From: JACDBZ01 sp038233215
Lineage (GTDB): Bacteria; Chloroflexota; Limnocylindria; QHBO01
Assembly: GCA_038233215.1 (NCBI GenBank)
Contig: JBBSML010000013.1
Coordinates: 4,015 to 68,014, forward strand
Length of the DNA stretch: 64,000 nt
Reading direction: 5' to 3'
The translations under genes were made by a program, and so were the position numbers. The notes beneath the pieces were generated by a model. The model did no database searches and had not been told where the DNA came from. It was given only the letters and a program-made list of their open reading frames with translations. Shown piece by piece: positions 39,341 to 48,479 of the stretch; position 1 is the stretch's first letter, and the number at the start of each line of letters is the position of its first letter.

Positions 39341-41965
39341 ATGCAGCCGATGAGCGCGGCCGAGATCCGCGAGGCGTTTCAGCGCTTCTTCGAGGAGCGT
39401 GCCCACACGCGCGTGCCATCGGCGCCGATCCTGGCTCGCGATGACCCGACGCTGCTGTTCGTCAACTCCGGCATGGCGCCCTTCAAGCGCGTCCTCACCG
39501 GCGAGGAAAAACGTCCGTACGTGCGTGCCGTCGACTCGCAGCTCTGCCTGCGGGTGGCGGGCAAGCACAATGACTTCGAGGAGGTCGGCCGCACGCCGCG
39601 CCACCAGACGCTGTTCGAGATGCTCGGCAACTGGAGCTTCGGCGATTACTTCAAGCGGGAGGCCATCCATTGGGCCTGGGAGTTCCTGACGACGGAGATG
39701 GGCCTGGATCCGGCGCGGATTGCGGCCACGGTCTACACCGATGACGACGTTGCCCATCAGGTCTGGTCCGAGGAGATCGGTTTACCGGCCGAACGATTGG
39801 TTCGGTGGGGAAATGTCGCGGCGGGCGACGAGAAGAATTTCTGGCGCATGGGCGACACCGGGCCATGCGGTCCCTGCAGCGAGCTTCATTACGACCGTGG
39901 AGCGCACCTTTCGGAGGGGCCGGATTGCGTTCCGGACCATTCCGAGCATTGTCCGCGCTGGCTCGAGATCTGGAATCTCGTGTTCATGGAGTACGACCGC
40001 TCCGCCGACGGCACGCTGACGCCGCTGCCGTTCAAGAGCGTGGACACCGGGCTCGGCCTCGAGCGGCTGACGTCGGTCATGCAGGGGGTCGATTCGAATT
40101 ACCGGACCGACCTGTTCGTGCCGATCATCGAGCGCCTGGCGGAGTTCATCGGCCACGACCCCGAGATCGTGGAGAGCGATCGGTTCAGCTACCAGGTGGT
40201 GGCCGATCACTCGCGCGCGATGACCTTCCTGCTGGCCGAGGGCGTCAGGCCCTCGAACGAGGGACCCGGCTATGTGCTGCGGCGGATCATACGCCGCGCG
40301 GTGCGCCACGGGCGTCTCCTGGGGATCTCGGATCCGTTCTTGCGCGAGACGAGCGCGGTGGTGATCGACCTCATGGGCGAGGCATATCCGCATCTCGTCG
40401 AACAGCGCGATGCCGTGCACGGCGCCATCGAGGCGGAGGAAGGCAAGTTCGCCCGAACCCTCGAAGCGGGCAGCGCGCGCCTGGAAGAGCTGGCCGTCGC
40501 GGGCGGCATGATCAGCGGCGCCGACGCGTTCCGCCTGCATGACACCTTCGGATTCCCGATCGATCTGACCATCGAGATGGCGGCGGAGCGCGGGGTGAGC
40601 GTCGATCGGGCCGGATTCGACGCAGCAATGACCGAGCAGCGGGAGCGGTCGCGCGGCGAGAAACGCGGCGGCCTGAAGCTGGATCCCGAGGTCGCCGCGC
40701 TCCGCAGCGAATTCATCGGCTATCCGAACGAGACGAGCGCGGATGAGCTTCGCGTCCTGGCCGTCGTGCCGGGCAATCCAACGGCCATCATTCTCGATCG
40801 CACGCCCTTCTACGCGGAGGGCGGGGGACAGATCGGGGATCGAGGCGAGCTGATCGGCGCGAACGGGCGTCTGCGTGTCGATGACACGCAGCGCTCAGGT
40901 GACGCGATCGCGCACCTCGGCGAGCTGTCCGGCGAGATTGCGGTTGGCGATGTCCTGCAAGCCGAGGTGGACCATGTTCGTCGATGGGCTGCGGCTCGGA
41001 ACCATACCGGGACGCATCTGCTGCATCGGGCGCTCCGTGACATCCTCGGCGAGCAGGCCAAACAGGCCGGATCGTGGGTCGGGCCGGACGGGCTGCGGTT
41101 CGACTTTCCCGCCCAGGCGGCGACGCCACGCCAGGCACTGCGCGAGATCGAGGGGCTGGTCAATGCACAGGTGCGTCGCGATGCTCCGGTGCATCCGGAA
41201 TGGATGAAGATGGAGGACGCGCAGGCGCTCGGCGCCGATATGTTCTTCGGCGAGAAGTACCTGCCGGAGTCGGTGCGCGTCGTCCAGGTGGACGGCTACA
41301 GCAAGGAGCTGTGCGGCGGGACGCACGTGGCGGCCACCGGTCAGATCGGGCAGCTGCTCATCACCGGCGAATCCAGCATCGGGGCCGGGCTGCGACGCAT
41401 CGAGGCCGTGACTGGCGAGGCGGCCGCCGAGCTGGTTGGGACCCGGCTGGAGGCCCTGCGCACCGTCGCCCAGCTGCTCGGCGAGCGCGAGGAGAATGTC
41501 CCGCAGCGCGTCGAGGCGCTCCTCGCACGACTCCGCGACGCGGATAAGGCGGCAAAGGCCCCGCGAGCTGCGGCCGCTCGTCTCGACGCAGTCGCGATCC
41601 TTCAGGGCGCGCAGGACGCTGGAAGGGCGAAGGTCATCATCGAGGCCATCCCCGACGCCGATGCCAATGCGCTGCGCGGTCTCGCCGACGATCTGCGCGG
41701 CATGATCGGGCGCTTCGTCCTCGTCGCCGCGGGAGCCGCAGACGGCAAGCCATCGATCCTCGTCGCCGCCAGTCGCGATCTTGCCGCGGAGGGTTTCGAT
41801 GCCGGGGCCGTGGTGCGCGAGGCGGCGCCGATCATCGGCGGAGGCGGCGGCGGTCGAGCGGATCTCGCCCAGGCCGGTGGACGGGACGCCGCGCGCCTTG
41901 AAGACGCCCTGCGGGAGGCCGGGCGCCTCGCGCTCGAGGCTCTTAAGCGGATCGAGACGGCCTGA
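39341..41965 (+). CDS. alaS: Alanyl-tRNA synthetase
   Basis: An 874-residue class II synthetase of normal length. It contains the catalytic core (RVPSAPILARDDPTLLFVNS and GRTPRHQTLFEMLGNWSFGD), the editing domain with NHTGTHLLHRALR (zinc-site HxxxH, about 553-565) and CGGTHVAATGQIG (about 652-664), and the C-terminal glycine-rich C-Ala domain (GGGGGRADLAQAGG). GAAGGA lies before ATG 39341. The enzyme charges and proofreads tRNA-Ala. Confidence 0.97.
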   Translation: MQPMSAAEIREAFQRFFEERAHTRVPSAPILARDDPTLLFVNSGMAPFKRVLTGEEKRPYVRAVDSQLCLRVAGKHNDFEEVGRTPRHQTLFEMLGNWSFGDYFKREAIHWAWEFLTTEMGLDPARIAATVYTDDDVAHQVWSEEIGLPAERLVRWGNVAAGDEKNFWRMGDTGPCGPCSELHYDRGAHLSEGPDCVPDHSEHCPRWLEIWNLVFMEYDRSADGTLTPLPFKSVDTGLGLERLTSVMQGVDSNYRTDLFVPIIERLAEFIGHDPEIVESDRFSYQVVADHSRAMTFLLAEGVRPSNEGPGYVLRRIIRRAVRHGRLLGISDPFLRETSAVVIDLMGEAYPHLVEQRDAVHGAIEAEEGKFARTLEAGSARLEELAVAGGMISGADAFRLHDTFGFPIDLTIEMAAERGVSVDRAGFDAAMTEQRERSRGEKRGGLKLDPEVAALRSEFIGYPNETSADELRVLAVVPGNPTAIILDRTPFYAEGGGQIGDRGELIGANGRLRVDDTQRSGDAIAHLGELSGEIAVGDVLQAEVDHVRRWAAARNHTGTHLLHRALRDILGEQAKQAGSWVGPDGLRFDFPAQAATPRQALREIEGLVNAQVRRDAPVHPEWMKMEDAQALGADMFFGEKYLPESVRVVQVDGYSKELCGGTHVAATGQIGQLLITGESSIGAGLRRIEAVTGEAAAELVGTRLEALRTVAQLLGEREENVPQRVEALLARLRDADKAAKAPRAAAARLDAVAILQGAQDAGRAKVIIEAIPDADANALRGLADDLRGMIGRFVLVAAGAADGKPSILVAASRDLAAEGFDAGAVVREAAPIIGGGGGGRADLAQAGGRDAARLEDALREAGRLALEALKRIETA

Positions 41966-41984
41966 CACGATCAGGCTGACGGCT

Positions 41985-43262
41985 GTGCAGCAGCTTCGGG
42001 ACCGCGTGCGGGTGCTCTTTCGCAGCGCGGCACGACCCGGCGGCAGTCCCGCAATTGCGGCACTCGACATCGGCACCGAGTACGCCAAGGCGCTGGTCCT
42101 GTCCGTGGAGCGCGATGCCGAGGGCCGGCTCGGGGGTATCGTGCGTGGCAGCGGCCGGCAACGGCAAGGCCTGGCTCACATGCAATCGGGGACCGTGAGC
42201 GACATCGACGCCGTGGTCGCGAATTGTCGTGCCGCCATGGACGAGGCGCGCGCCATGTCCGGACGGCGACCGACGGCCGCGGTGATAGGCATTGCCGGCG
42301 AACTGGTCAAGGGTGCCACGAGTACGCTGACCATGCGTCGCGACGACCCCCGTGCACCGCTGGGTGAGCCGGAGCTGGAGCGGATCGTGATGAGAGCTCA
42401 GGAAGCGGCGCTCCGGGAGGCGGAAGAGCGGATTCGCTGGGAATCCGGCGTGGACCGGCTGGACGTGCGGCTCGTGCATGCCGCCATCGTCGAGATGACG
42501 ATCGACGGCTATGCGGTGAGCAATCCCATTGGTTTCACCGGCGCGCAGGTCGAGCTGCATCTGTTCAATGCCTTCGCGCCGATGGTCCACCTGGGCGCGC
42601 TCCAATCGGTGGCCAACGCCCTGGAGCTCGAGCTGCTCGGCGTGATTGCCGAGCCGTACGCGGTGGCGACCTGCCTCGATCCCGGCGAGCTGGGAGATGC
42701 GGGCGCGGTGTTCGTCGACATCGGGGGCGGGACGACCGACGTGGCGCTCGTCCGGGGCGGTGGCATCGCCGGCACCAAGATGCTGGCGCTCGGTGGGCGT
42801 GCCTTCACCAAAGGCCTGGCCGAGCGGCTTGGTGTCTCGTTCAGGGAGGCCGAGGCCGTCAAGCTGGCGGTCGGAAGCAGCGGACGCGCCGACGTGGCCG
42901 ATGTCCTGCTGGAGGACGCGCGCATCTGGCGCTCGGGGGTCGAGCTCATGATCGGCGACCTTGCCGGTGATGATCTGCTGCCGGGCCGCATCCTGCTGTG
43001 CGGAGGCGGGGCTGATCTCCCCCAGGTGCGCCAGGTTCTCGTGGAAGATGGCTGGTGGAGCCGACTCCCGTTCTCGCGACGACCCAGGGTGCGGGCGCTG
43101 GGTCCGGATGAGGTGATGGGGTTGCGTGACGCGACCGGCGCTCCCGGAACGCGGCAGGACGTCACGCCGATGGCCCTCGCCCACCAGGCCCTCATCCTCG
43201 ACGCCGGGGCATCGGCGGTGGACCGTGCCATGCGCGGCGTGGTGCGCGAGATGGCCCTGTGA
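41985..43262 (+). CDS. FtsA-like actin-fold ATPase
   Basis: A 425-residue actin-fold protein of the FtsA/PilM superfamily. Phosphate-binding motifs are AALDIGTEYAKALVL (about 24-38) and VFVDIGGGTTDVALV (about 242-256), and the adenosine motif is ILLCGGGADLPQV near 338-350. A 1C-type subdomain lies between them. There is no clear amphipathic C-terminal membrane helix, so it may not act as classical FtsA. GTG 41985 is the best start after alaS. It is coupled (GTGA) to a membrane-anchored Baseplate_J-like protein, its probable partner. Chloroflexota often keep this pair, which is of unknown function. Confidence 0.8.
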   Translation: MQQLRDRVRVLFRSAARPGGSPAIAALDIGTEYAKALVLSVERDAEGRLGGIVRGSGRQRQGLAHMQSGTVSDIDAVVANCRAAMDEARAMSGRRPTAAVIGIAGELVKGATSTLTMRRDDPRAPLGEPELERIVMRAQEAALREAEERIRWESGVDRLDVRLVHAAIVEMTIDGYAVSNPIGFTGAQVELHLFNAFAPMVHLGALQSVANALELELLGVIAEPYAVATCLDPGELGDAGAVFVDIGGGTTDVALVRGGGIAGTKMLALGGRAFTKGLAERLGVSFREAEAVKLAVGSSGRADVADVLLEDARIWRSGVELMIGDLAGDDLLPGRILLCGGGADLPQVRQVLVEDGWWSRLPFSRRPRVRALGPDEVMGLRDATGAPGTRQDVTPMALAHQALILDAGASAVDRAMRGVVREMAL

Positions 43263-44902
43263 CCGGCGAACCGACACTGATCTACCTCGAGGCGGATGAC
43301 GAGGTCACCTCGGTGGTTCGTCGCCTGCGTGATACGAAGGCGGATCGGATCGTCGTCGTAGCGCCCGGTCGTTCGCGAGCAACGTCGAGCGTGGTGGCCC
43401 TCAGGCTGCTCGCGCGTGCCGCGGAGGAGGCCGGACGCGGGTTGGCCGTGGTGGGCGACGGGCTCACCCGCTCGCTGGCGGCCGAGGCGGGGCTCGACTC
43501 GTACGCCTCGATCGAGGATGCACGCAAGGCCGTGCCGATGGAGCCCATCGAGGCACGAGCAACACGCGCTTCGATTCACGTCGTGCGCGGCGAGGCGCCG
43601 GACGAGACCGCCCCGGTGCGCGTCCCCGAGGCCCCGGCGGCCACCGCGGTCGTGGCGACATGGAGCGATGATCGTACGCAGGTTCGAGCTCGCCCGGTGC
43701 TCGAACGTTCTGACCAGCGGAAACCGCCTCCGCCGCGGCGGTCCTCCCCTGCGCTTGCGTGGGGGCTGGGTGCCTTCGCCGCGCTGCTGATCGGCGCAGG
43801 CGTCGTGGCCGCGGTCGTCCTTCCCGCTGCAACGGTCGCGATCATGCCTACCACCGAGCCGCTCGAGCCCGAGTCGTACCAGATCCGCATCGACGATCCG
43901 GACCAGCTGGAGGGAACCGTCGACGCCCGAGCCCAGGTGGCTGCGACCGGTACCTACGCGATCCAGGCAGCCGCCAGCGCCGCCGTGGTGTTCCGCAACT
44001 TCAATACGGTCGATGTGGCCGTCGGTGCGGGCACCTTGGTGGCCGCCGGCGACCAGGCGTTCGAGACATCGGCCGATATCGTGGTGACCGCGGGCACGCT
44101 CACGTCTGAAGGGACGATCCAGGCAGGTGAGGGTCTAACCGACGTTGCGGCAGCGGCGGTGGGACCTGCGGCGAACGTCCCGGCCGGCGCGATCGACACG
44201 ATCCTCAGCCAGGAGGTTGCCACGCGGCTGCGCGGCTTCCCGAACAACGAGCAGCCGCTGGTGACCAACCCGGAACCGGCGGCCGGCGGCGTCGATACGA
44301 CCGGTCCCGAGATCACGCAGCAGGACGTCGATGATGCCCAGGCCTCGCTGCTCGCGGCGCTCGACGTTGCGCTGGCCGCCAGGCTCGCTCCGACGGGTGA
44401 CGCGATCTTTGCCGATGCAGCTGAGGCGCCGCGTCCGGTCATCGAGGGAATTGCGGATCTCGTGGGGATGCGCGACCAGCAGGAGACTGAGATCCGCGGC
44501 GCGCTCGAGTACGATCGCCTGGTTGTCGACAGTGACGAGGTCATGACGCTTGCCAGCGCACGCCTGGTCGGCGACAGCCGGATCGTGCCGGAGGGTCACG
44601 AACTCCTCCCGGAAATGTCCGACGTGACCATCGGCGAAGCACGGCGGGAGGGCGACACCCTGTTGGTCGAGGCCACCGTGACGGGCATGTCGACGCCGCT
44701 CATCGATCGCGACGAAGTGATCGGCCGCGTGCAGGGCCAGCCCATCGACGAGGCGCGCGCGGCACTCGACGATCTGGGCGATGCCACGATCGAGCTCTGG
44801 CCACGCTGGGTTAGCTCGGTCCCCGGGTTTGACTGGCGCATCGAGGTCACGATCGTCGGCGATCGCAGCGAGCCGTCAACAACGTCGTCGCGCGCGCCGT
44901 GA
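43259..44902 (+). CDS. Baseplate_J/gp47-like membrane-anchored protein
   Basis: A 547-residue protein. A cytosolic N-terminal domain (LIYLEADDEVTSVVRRL, then RIVVVAPGRSRATS, about 5-90) precedes a low-complexity linker, one membrane helix (ALAWGLGAFAALLIGAGVVAAV, about 164-190) and a large external domain. In the external domain, residues about 240-330 resemble the Baseplate_J fold (AAVVFRNFNTVDVAVGAGTL, then ETSADIVVTAGTLTSEG). Phage tail genes are absent, so this is a chromosomal envelope protein. GTG 43259 overlaps the actin-like gene as GTGA. The pair may form an envelope-spanning complex. Confidence 0.7.
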   Translation: MTGEPTLIYLEADDEVTSVVRRLRDTKADRIVVVAPGRSRATSSVVALRLLARAAEEAGRGLAVVGDGLTRSLAAEAGLDSYASIEDARKAVPMEPIEARATRASIHVVRGEAPDETAPVRVPEAPAATAVVATWSDDRTQVRARPVLERSDQRKPPPPRRSSPALAWGLGAFAALLIGAGVVAAVVLPAATVAIMPTTEPLEPESYQIRIDDPDQLEGTVDARAQVAATGTYAIQAAASAAVVFRNFNTVDVAVGAGTLVAAGDQAFETSADIVVTAGTLTSEGTIQAGEGLTDVAAAAVGPAANVPAGAIDTILSQEVATRLRGFPNNEQPLVTNPEPAAGGVDTTGPEITQQDVDDAQASLLAALDVALAARLAPTGDAIFADAAEAPRPVIEGIADLVGMRDQQETEIRGALEYDRLVVDSDEVMTLASARLVGDSRIVPEGHELLPEMSDVTIGEARREGDTLLVEATVTGMSTPLIDRDEVIGRVQGQPIDEARAALDDLGDATIELWPRWVSSVPGFDWRIEVTIVGDRSEPSTTSSRAP

Positions 44903-45336
44903 CACGGATCATCGCTCTGGATCACGGAAGTCGACGCATCGGCGTGGCGGTCGGCGATACGGCGACCGGCATGGCCTTCGCTCGTCCGGCCCTGCTGCGA
45001 CGCAATCTGGTCACCGATGTCGCGGCCATTGGCCGGCTGGTGGCCGCGGACGCCGTGCAGATGATCGTCGTTGGCCTGCCGTTGAACATGGACGGGACGG
45101 AGGGGGAGCAGGCCGCCGCCGCTCGACGCTTCGGCGAGCAGGTCGCCCAGAGCGGCATCGGCGTGGTCTACGAGGATGAACGGCTCAGCTCGTGGGAAGC
45201 CGGAGAGCGACTGTCAGAGGCGGGCAGGCGACCGCGGCGCGAGCGTGGCGAGCTGGACTCAGCGGCAGCCCGTGTGATCCTGCAACAATACCTCGACACC
45301 CGTCGCCGGACGGAAGCCCCCGAGGAGACTGAATGA
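44899..45336 (+). CDS. ruvX: RuvX/YqgF-family Holliday junction resolvase-like protein
   Basis: A 145-residue RNase H-fold protein: IIALDHGSRRIGVAVGDTATG (about 4-24), IVVGLPLNMDG (about 56-66), and VVYEDERLSSWEA (about 91-103). The family trims the 5' end of 16S rRNA and has been linked to Holliday junction resolution. GTG 44899 overlaps the upstream stop, and its stop overlaps mltG as ATGA. ruvX next to mltG is a common order in Gram-positive-type genomes. Confidence 0.9.
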   Translation: MTRIIALDHGSRRIGVAVGDTATGMAFARPALLRRNLVTDVAAIGRLVAADAVQMIVVGLPLNMDGTEGEQAAAARRFGEQVAQSGIGVVYEDERLSSWEAGERLSEAGRRPRRERGELDSAAARVILQQYLDTRRRTEAPEETE

Positions 45337-46709
45337 GCCGACGCCCAGCGCCCATGGGAGAGTGGGAGGAGCGCCGCAACGCCCGCATTCGCCAGCTGCG
45401 CGAGCAGCGCGAAGGGCCGATGCGCCGCCGCCGCCGAGTCCAGCCGCTGCTGCTGGTTGTCTGGATGGCAGGCTCCATCGCGCTCCTGGGCTTCCTGCTC
45501 ATCTTCGGCTTCAATACCGTGTTCGCGCCGCGCGTGATGGCCTGGGTTGAACAGAACCCCGGCGCGATCGAGCACGGCGTCGTCGAGGACTTCGTGAAGT
45601 GGTACCGACCCGAGATCCTCGCGGACGAACCCGCCAGCGACGAACAGCGCCGCGTGACCGTCACTGTCGAACAGGGCGCCACGGATACCTCCATCGGGCA
45701 GCTGCTGCTCGCCGAGGGAGTGATCGGCAGCGAGCTCGCCTTCCAGTACGCGGTCATCACCGCCGGTCGCGAGGGCACGTTGGCGGCCGGAACCTACGAT
45801 CTGTTCCCGAACATGCAGCCGTCGGAGATCGTCGCCACCCTGCAGGGGCAGCCGTTCGGCGACGTCACCAGCGTGACGCTGCGGGAAGGACTGCGCCTCG
45901 AGGAGATCGTCGCCACCTTCGCCGCCAGCGAAATGACGATGAACATCGAGGAGTTCGCCGCCGTGCTCCAGGCACCGCCGGCGGATCTGCTCAACCAGTA
46001 CGACTTCCTGTCCGATCTTCCGGCGGGCCGTTCGCTCGAGGGCTACATTCCGGCCGAGACGATCGAATACCAGGTCGGCGCCGATCCGATCGACGTCGTC
46101 CAGGCGCTGCTGACGCAGTTCGAGATGTCGCTGACTGACGAGATCATCGCCGGCATCGACGCGAAGGGCCTCAGCTTCGACGAGGCCATCATCATCGCCA
46201 GCATCGTGGAGCGAGAGGCGGTCGTCGACGAGGAACGGCCGCGCATCGCCGCGGTCTACACGAAACGCTTCCTTGAACCGGAGAATCCGCAGACGGTGGG
46301 GCAGCTCAACGCCGATCCGACGCTCCAGTACGGGCTGACCACCGGCGAGCAGCGACCGATCGGTCACCCGCTCCTGGGCGAGAGCGAGGGCGCGACCCTG
46401 CCCGTCGATGAATGGGGCTCGGTTGATTGGTGGCCACAGCTCCAGGTCAGCGGTGGTGAGATTGCCCTCGAGGAGTTCCTGCTCGGATTCCAGACGTACA
46501 CCCGGCCCGGACTGCCGCCGATGCCGATCGCCGCGCCCCGTACGGGATCACTCGAGGCGGTCGCCACCGCGCCGCTCGATGAGGGATTCCTGTTCTTCGT
46601 CGCCGGCTGCCCGGACGGATCGCGCGATGGATCGCACTACTTTTCGACGACATTGGACGAGCACAACGCCAACATCGCTCGAGCGAACGAAGAGTGTGCG
46701 GGCCAATGA
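45333..46709 (+). CDS. mltG: Endolytic murein transglycosylase MltG
   Basis: A 458-residue YceG/MltG protein that cuts nascent glycan strands at the membrane. A ~35-residue basic cytosolic N-terminus precedes one membrane helix (LLLVVWMAGSIALLGFLLIF). A LysM-like region follows (TVEQGATDTSIGQLLLAEGV), then the catalytic domain with the conserved Glu in ASIVEREAVVDEERPRIAAV, and the family segment LNADPTLQYGLTTG. It is coupled (ATGA) to the M24 peptidase gene downstream. Together with the upstream envelope pair, this forms a cell-wall block. Confidence 0.92.
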   Translation: MSRRPAPMGEWEERRNARIRQLREQREGPMRRRRRVQPLLLVVWMAGSIALLGFLLIFGFNTVFAPRVMAWVEQNPGAIEHGVVEDFVKWYRPEILADEPASDEQRRVTVTVEQGATDTSIGQLLLAEGVIGSELAFQYAVITAGREGTLAAGTYDLFPNMQPSEIVATLQGQPFGDVTSVTLREGLRLEEIVATFAASEMTMNIEEFAAVLQAPPADLLNQYDFLSDLPAGRSLEGYIPAETIEYQVGADPIDVVQALLTQFEMSLTDEIIAGIDAKGLSFDEAIIIASIVEREAVVDEERPRIAAVYTKRFLEPENPQTVGQLNADPTLQYGLTTGEQRPIGHPLLGESEGATLPVDEWGSVDWWPQLQVSGGEIALEEFLLGFQTYTRPGLPPMPIAAPRTGSLEAVATAPLDEGFLFFVAGCPDGSRDGSHYFSTTLDEHNANIARANEECAGQ

Positions 46710-47800
46710 CCGATGCACGCCTCACCACCCTGCGTGCGCTGCTCGATGAGCACGCGCTGGACGCCATGCTCATCAGCCGCACCGCAAACAAGCGCTTCTT
46801 CAGCGGATTTCGCCTCAGCGACGCCGACGGTCCAACCTCGGGGTTCGCCGGGACACTGCTCGTGACGCGCGACGCCAACCTGATCCTTGTCGACACGCGC
46901 TACACGGAGCAGGCGGCGAACGAGGCGCCGGGCTGGCAGGTGGTGTCCACGGCGGGACCGATGCACGAGGAGGTGCCGCCGCTGCTCCTTCGCCACGGGA
47001 TTGGCGCACTCGGGATGGAGGCGGCCGTCGTCACACATGCGGACTGGGCTGCGCTGGCCGAGGCCGCGCCCGGCGTGGAGCTGCACGCCATGGATGACGA
47101 GCTGGTTCCATTGCGAATCCTCAAGACCCCCGACGAGGTCGAGGCTATCGGGCGGGCCTGTTCGCTCACCGACGCTTGCTTCGCCCACCTCGTCGAATTC
47201 GTGCGAGTCGGCATGACCGAACGGGAGGTCGCCCTGGAGCTGGAGCGGTACTTCCGCACGAACGGAGCGGAGAGCCTCGCGTTCGAGCCGATCGTGCTCG
47301 CCGGCGCCCGGGCCGCCATGCCCCACGGCCGTCCCTCCGAATCAGTCATCGAGCGCGGCAACGTGCTGCTGATCGACTTCGGTTGCTCCGTCGACGGGTA
47401 CCGTTCGGACATGACCCGGACGGTGTTCGTGGGTGACGTCCCGGATCACATTCGCCGGTATCACGGTGCCGTCCGCGAAGCGCAGCAGGCGGCGATCGAC
47501 GCCATCGCGATCGGCGTCAACGGGCAGGAGCTGGACGCGATCGCCCGGCACCGTATCGAGGCCGAGGGCGTCGAGCCGTACGGGCACGGGCTCGGCCACG
47601 GGATCGGGCTCGAAACCCACGAGCCCCCGCGCCTGCGGAAGTCCGAGGCATTCACGCTCGAGGCCGGCATGGTCTTCAGTATCGAGCCCGGGATCTACCT
47701 GACCGGTGTCACAGGAATCCGGATCGAGGACATCGTGGCGCTGGAGGCATCTGGTCCGCGGCTGCTGACCACGTCGTCACGCGAGGCGCTCGTCATCTGA
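46706..47800 (+). CDS. M24 Xaa-Pro aminopeptidase-like protein
   Basis: A 364-residue prolidase/aminopeptidase P-type enzyme. An N-terminal creatinase domain (ALDAMLISRTANKRFFSGF) is followed by the M24 domain with all five metal ligands: LLIDFGCSVDGYRSDMTRT (two Asp), GHGLGHGIGLETHE (His), FSIEPGIYL (Glu) and IRIEDIVAL (Glu). It is shorter than PepA-type dimers and resembles YpdF/PepQ-like peptidases. It precedes efp, as in many Gram-positive-type genomes. Confidence 0.9.
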   Translation: MTDARLTTLRALLDEHALDAMLISRTANKRFFSGFRLSDADGPTSGFAGTLLVTRDANLILVDTRYTEQAANEAPGWQVVSTAGPMHEEVPPLLLRHGIGALGMEAAVVTHADWAALAEAAPGVELHAMDDELVPLRILKTPDEVEAIGRACSLTDACFAHLVEFVRVGMTEREVALELERYFRTNGAESLAFEPIVLAGARAAMPHGRPSESVIERGNVLLIDFGCSVDGYRSDMTRTVFVGDVPDHIRRYHGAVREAQQAAIDAIAIGVNGQELDAIARHRIEAEGVEPYGHGLGHGIGLETHEPPRLRKSEAFTLEAGMVFSIEPGIYLTGVTGIRIEDIVALEASGPRLLTTSSREALVI

Positions 47801-47824
47801 GCGCGATTCCTCTCGGCGTCACGC

Positions 47825-47830
47825 TATCCT
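47825..47830 (+). promoter_or_regulatory. -10 box upstream of efp
   Basis: TATCCT lies about 40 bases before the TTG start, giving a short conventional leader with an AGGAG SD. No convincing -35 was found. Confidence 0.35.
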
Positions 47831-47869
47831 GAACGGCGCACCGCATCGGCCCATCAACAGGAGCAGTGA

Positions 47870-48430
47870 TTGATCAGCACCGGCGACGTCAAGAAGGGCG
47901 TCATCATCGAGCTCGACGGGCAGCTCATGAAGGTTCTCGACTGGAACCATATCAAGATGGCACGAGGATCCGCGCAGGTCCGGATGAAGCTTCAGAACGT
48001 GCGCAAGGGCGACATCGTGGAGCGGACCTTCCAGGCCGGCACGCGGTGGCCACGCGCCCGCGTCGAGCAGCGCCGGGTCCAGTACCTGTACTCCGATGGC
48101 GACGTCTACCACTTCATGGACAGTGAGACGTACGACCAGTTCGCCGTGAACGGCGCCCTGCTCGGTGATGACGCGCGCTATCTCGTCGAAAACACCGATG
48201 TCTCGGTCAGCTCGTACGAGGACGAGATCCTGGGCGTCGAGTTACCGGTCTCGGTCGATCTCCTCGTCGTCCAGACCGATCGCGGCTTCGCCGGAGATAC
48301 CGCCACCGGCGCCAAGAAGGCCGCGACGCTTCAGACCGGCCTGGTGGTGCAGGTGCCGCTCTTCGTGAGCGAGGGCGACCTGCTGCGGATCGACACACGC
48401 ACCGGCGACTACCTCACCCGGGTCCAGTAG
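47870..48430 (+). CDS. efp: Translation elongation factor P
   Basis: A 186-residue EF-P with three beta-barrel domains. It relieves ribosome stalling at proline stretches. Segments are VKKGVIIELDGQLMKVLDWN, FMDSETYDQFAV, and the C-terminal GLVVQVPLFVSEGDLLRIDT with the family ending. The tip of the domain I loop reads KMARGSAQV, placing Arg at position 32 instead of the more common Lys. The start is TTG 47870 with AGGAG seven bases before. No modification enzyme gene (epmA/B, earP or ymfI type) is visible in the window. Confidence 0.95.
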   Translation: MISTGDVKKGVIIELDGQLMKVLDWNHIKMARGSAQVRMKLQNVRKGDIVERTFQAGTRWPRARVEQRRVQYLYSDGDVYHFMDSETYDQFAVNGALLGDDARYLVENTDVSVSSYEDEILGVELPVSVDLLVVQTDRGFAGDTATGAKKAATLQTGLVVQVPLFVSEGDLLRIDTRTGDYLTRVQ

Positions 48431-48448
48431 AGGGTGATCGTGTGACGG

Positions 48449-48477
48449 CTATTCGTAACAAAGTTGGTTGCGAATAG
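48449..48477. promoter_or_regulatory. Inverted repeat directly before xseA
   Basis: CTATTCG (48449-48455) and CGAATAG (48471-48477) are perfect arms around TAACAAAGTTGGTTG, ending two bases before ATG 48480. It could be an operator, an RNA hairpin hiding the xseA start, or the efp transcript end. No T-run follows. Confidence 0.45.
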
Positions 48478-48479
48478 GT

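Noticed and set aside
43259..44902. Prophage or contractile injection system
   Set aside because: Only one domain resembles baseplate J; it is membrane-anchored and no tail, sheath or tube genes are near.
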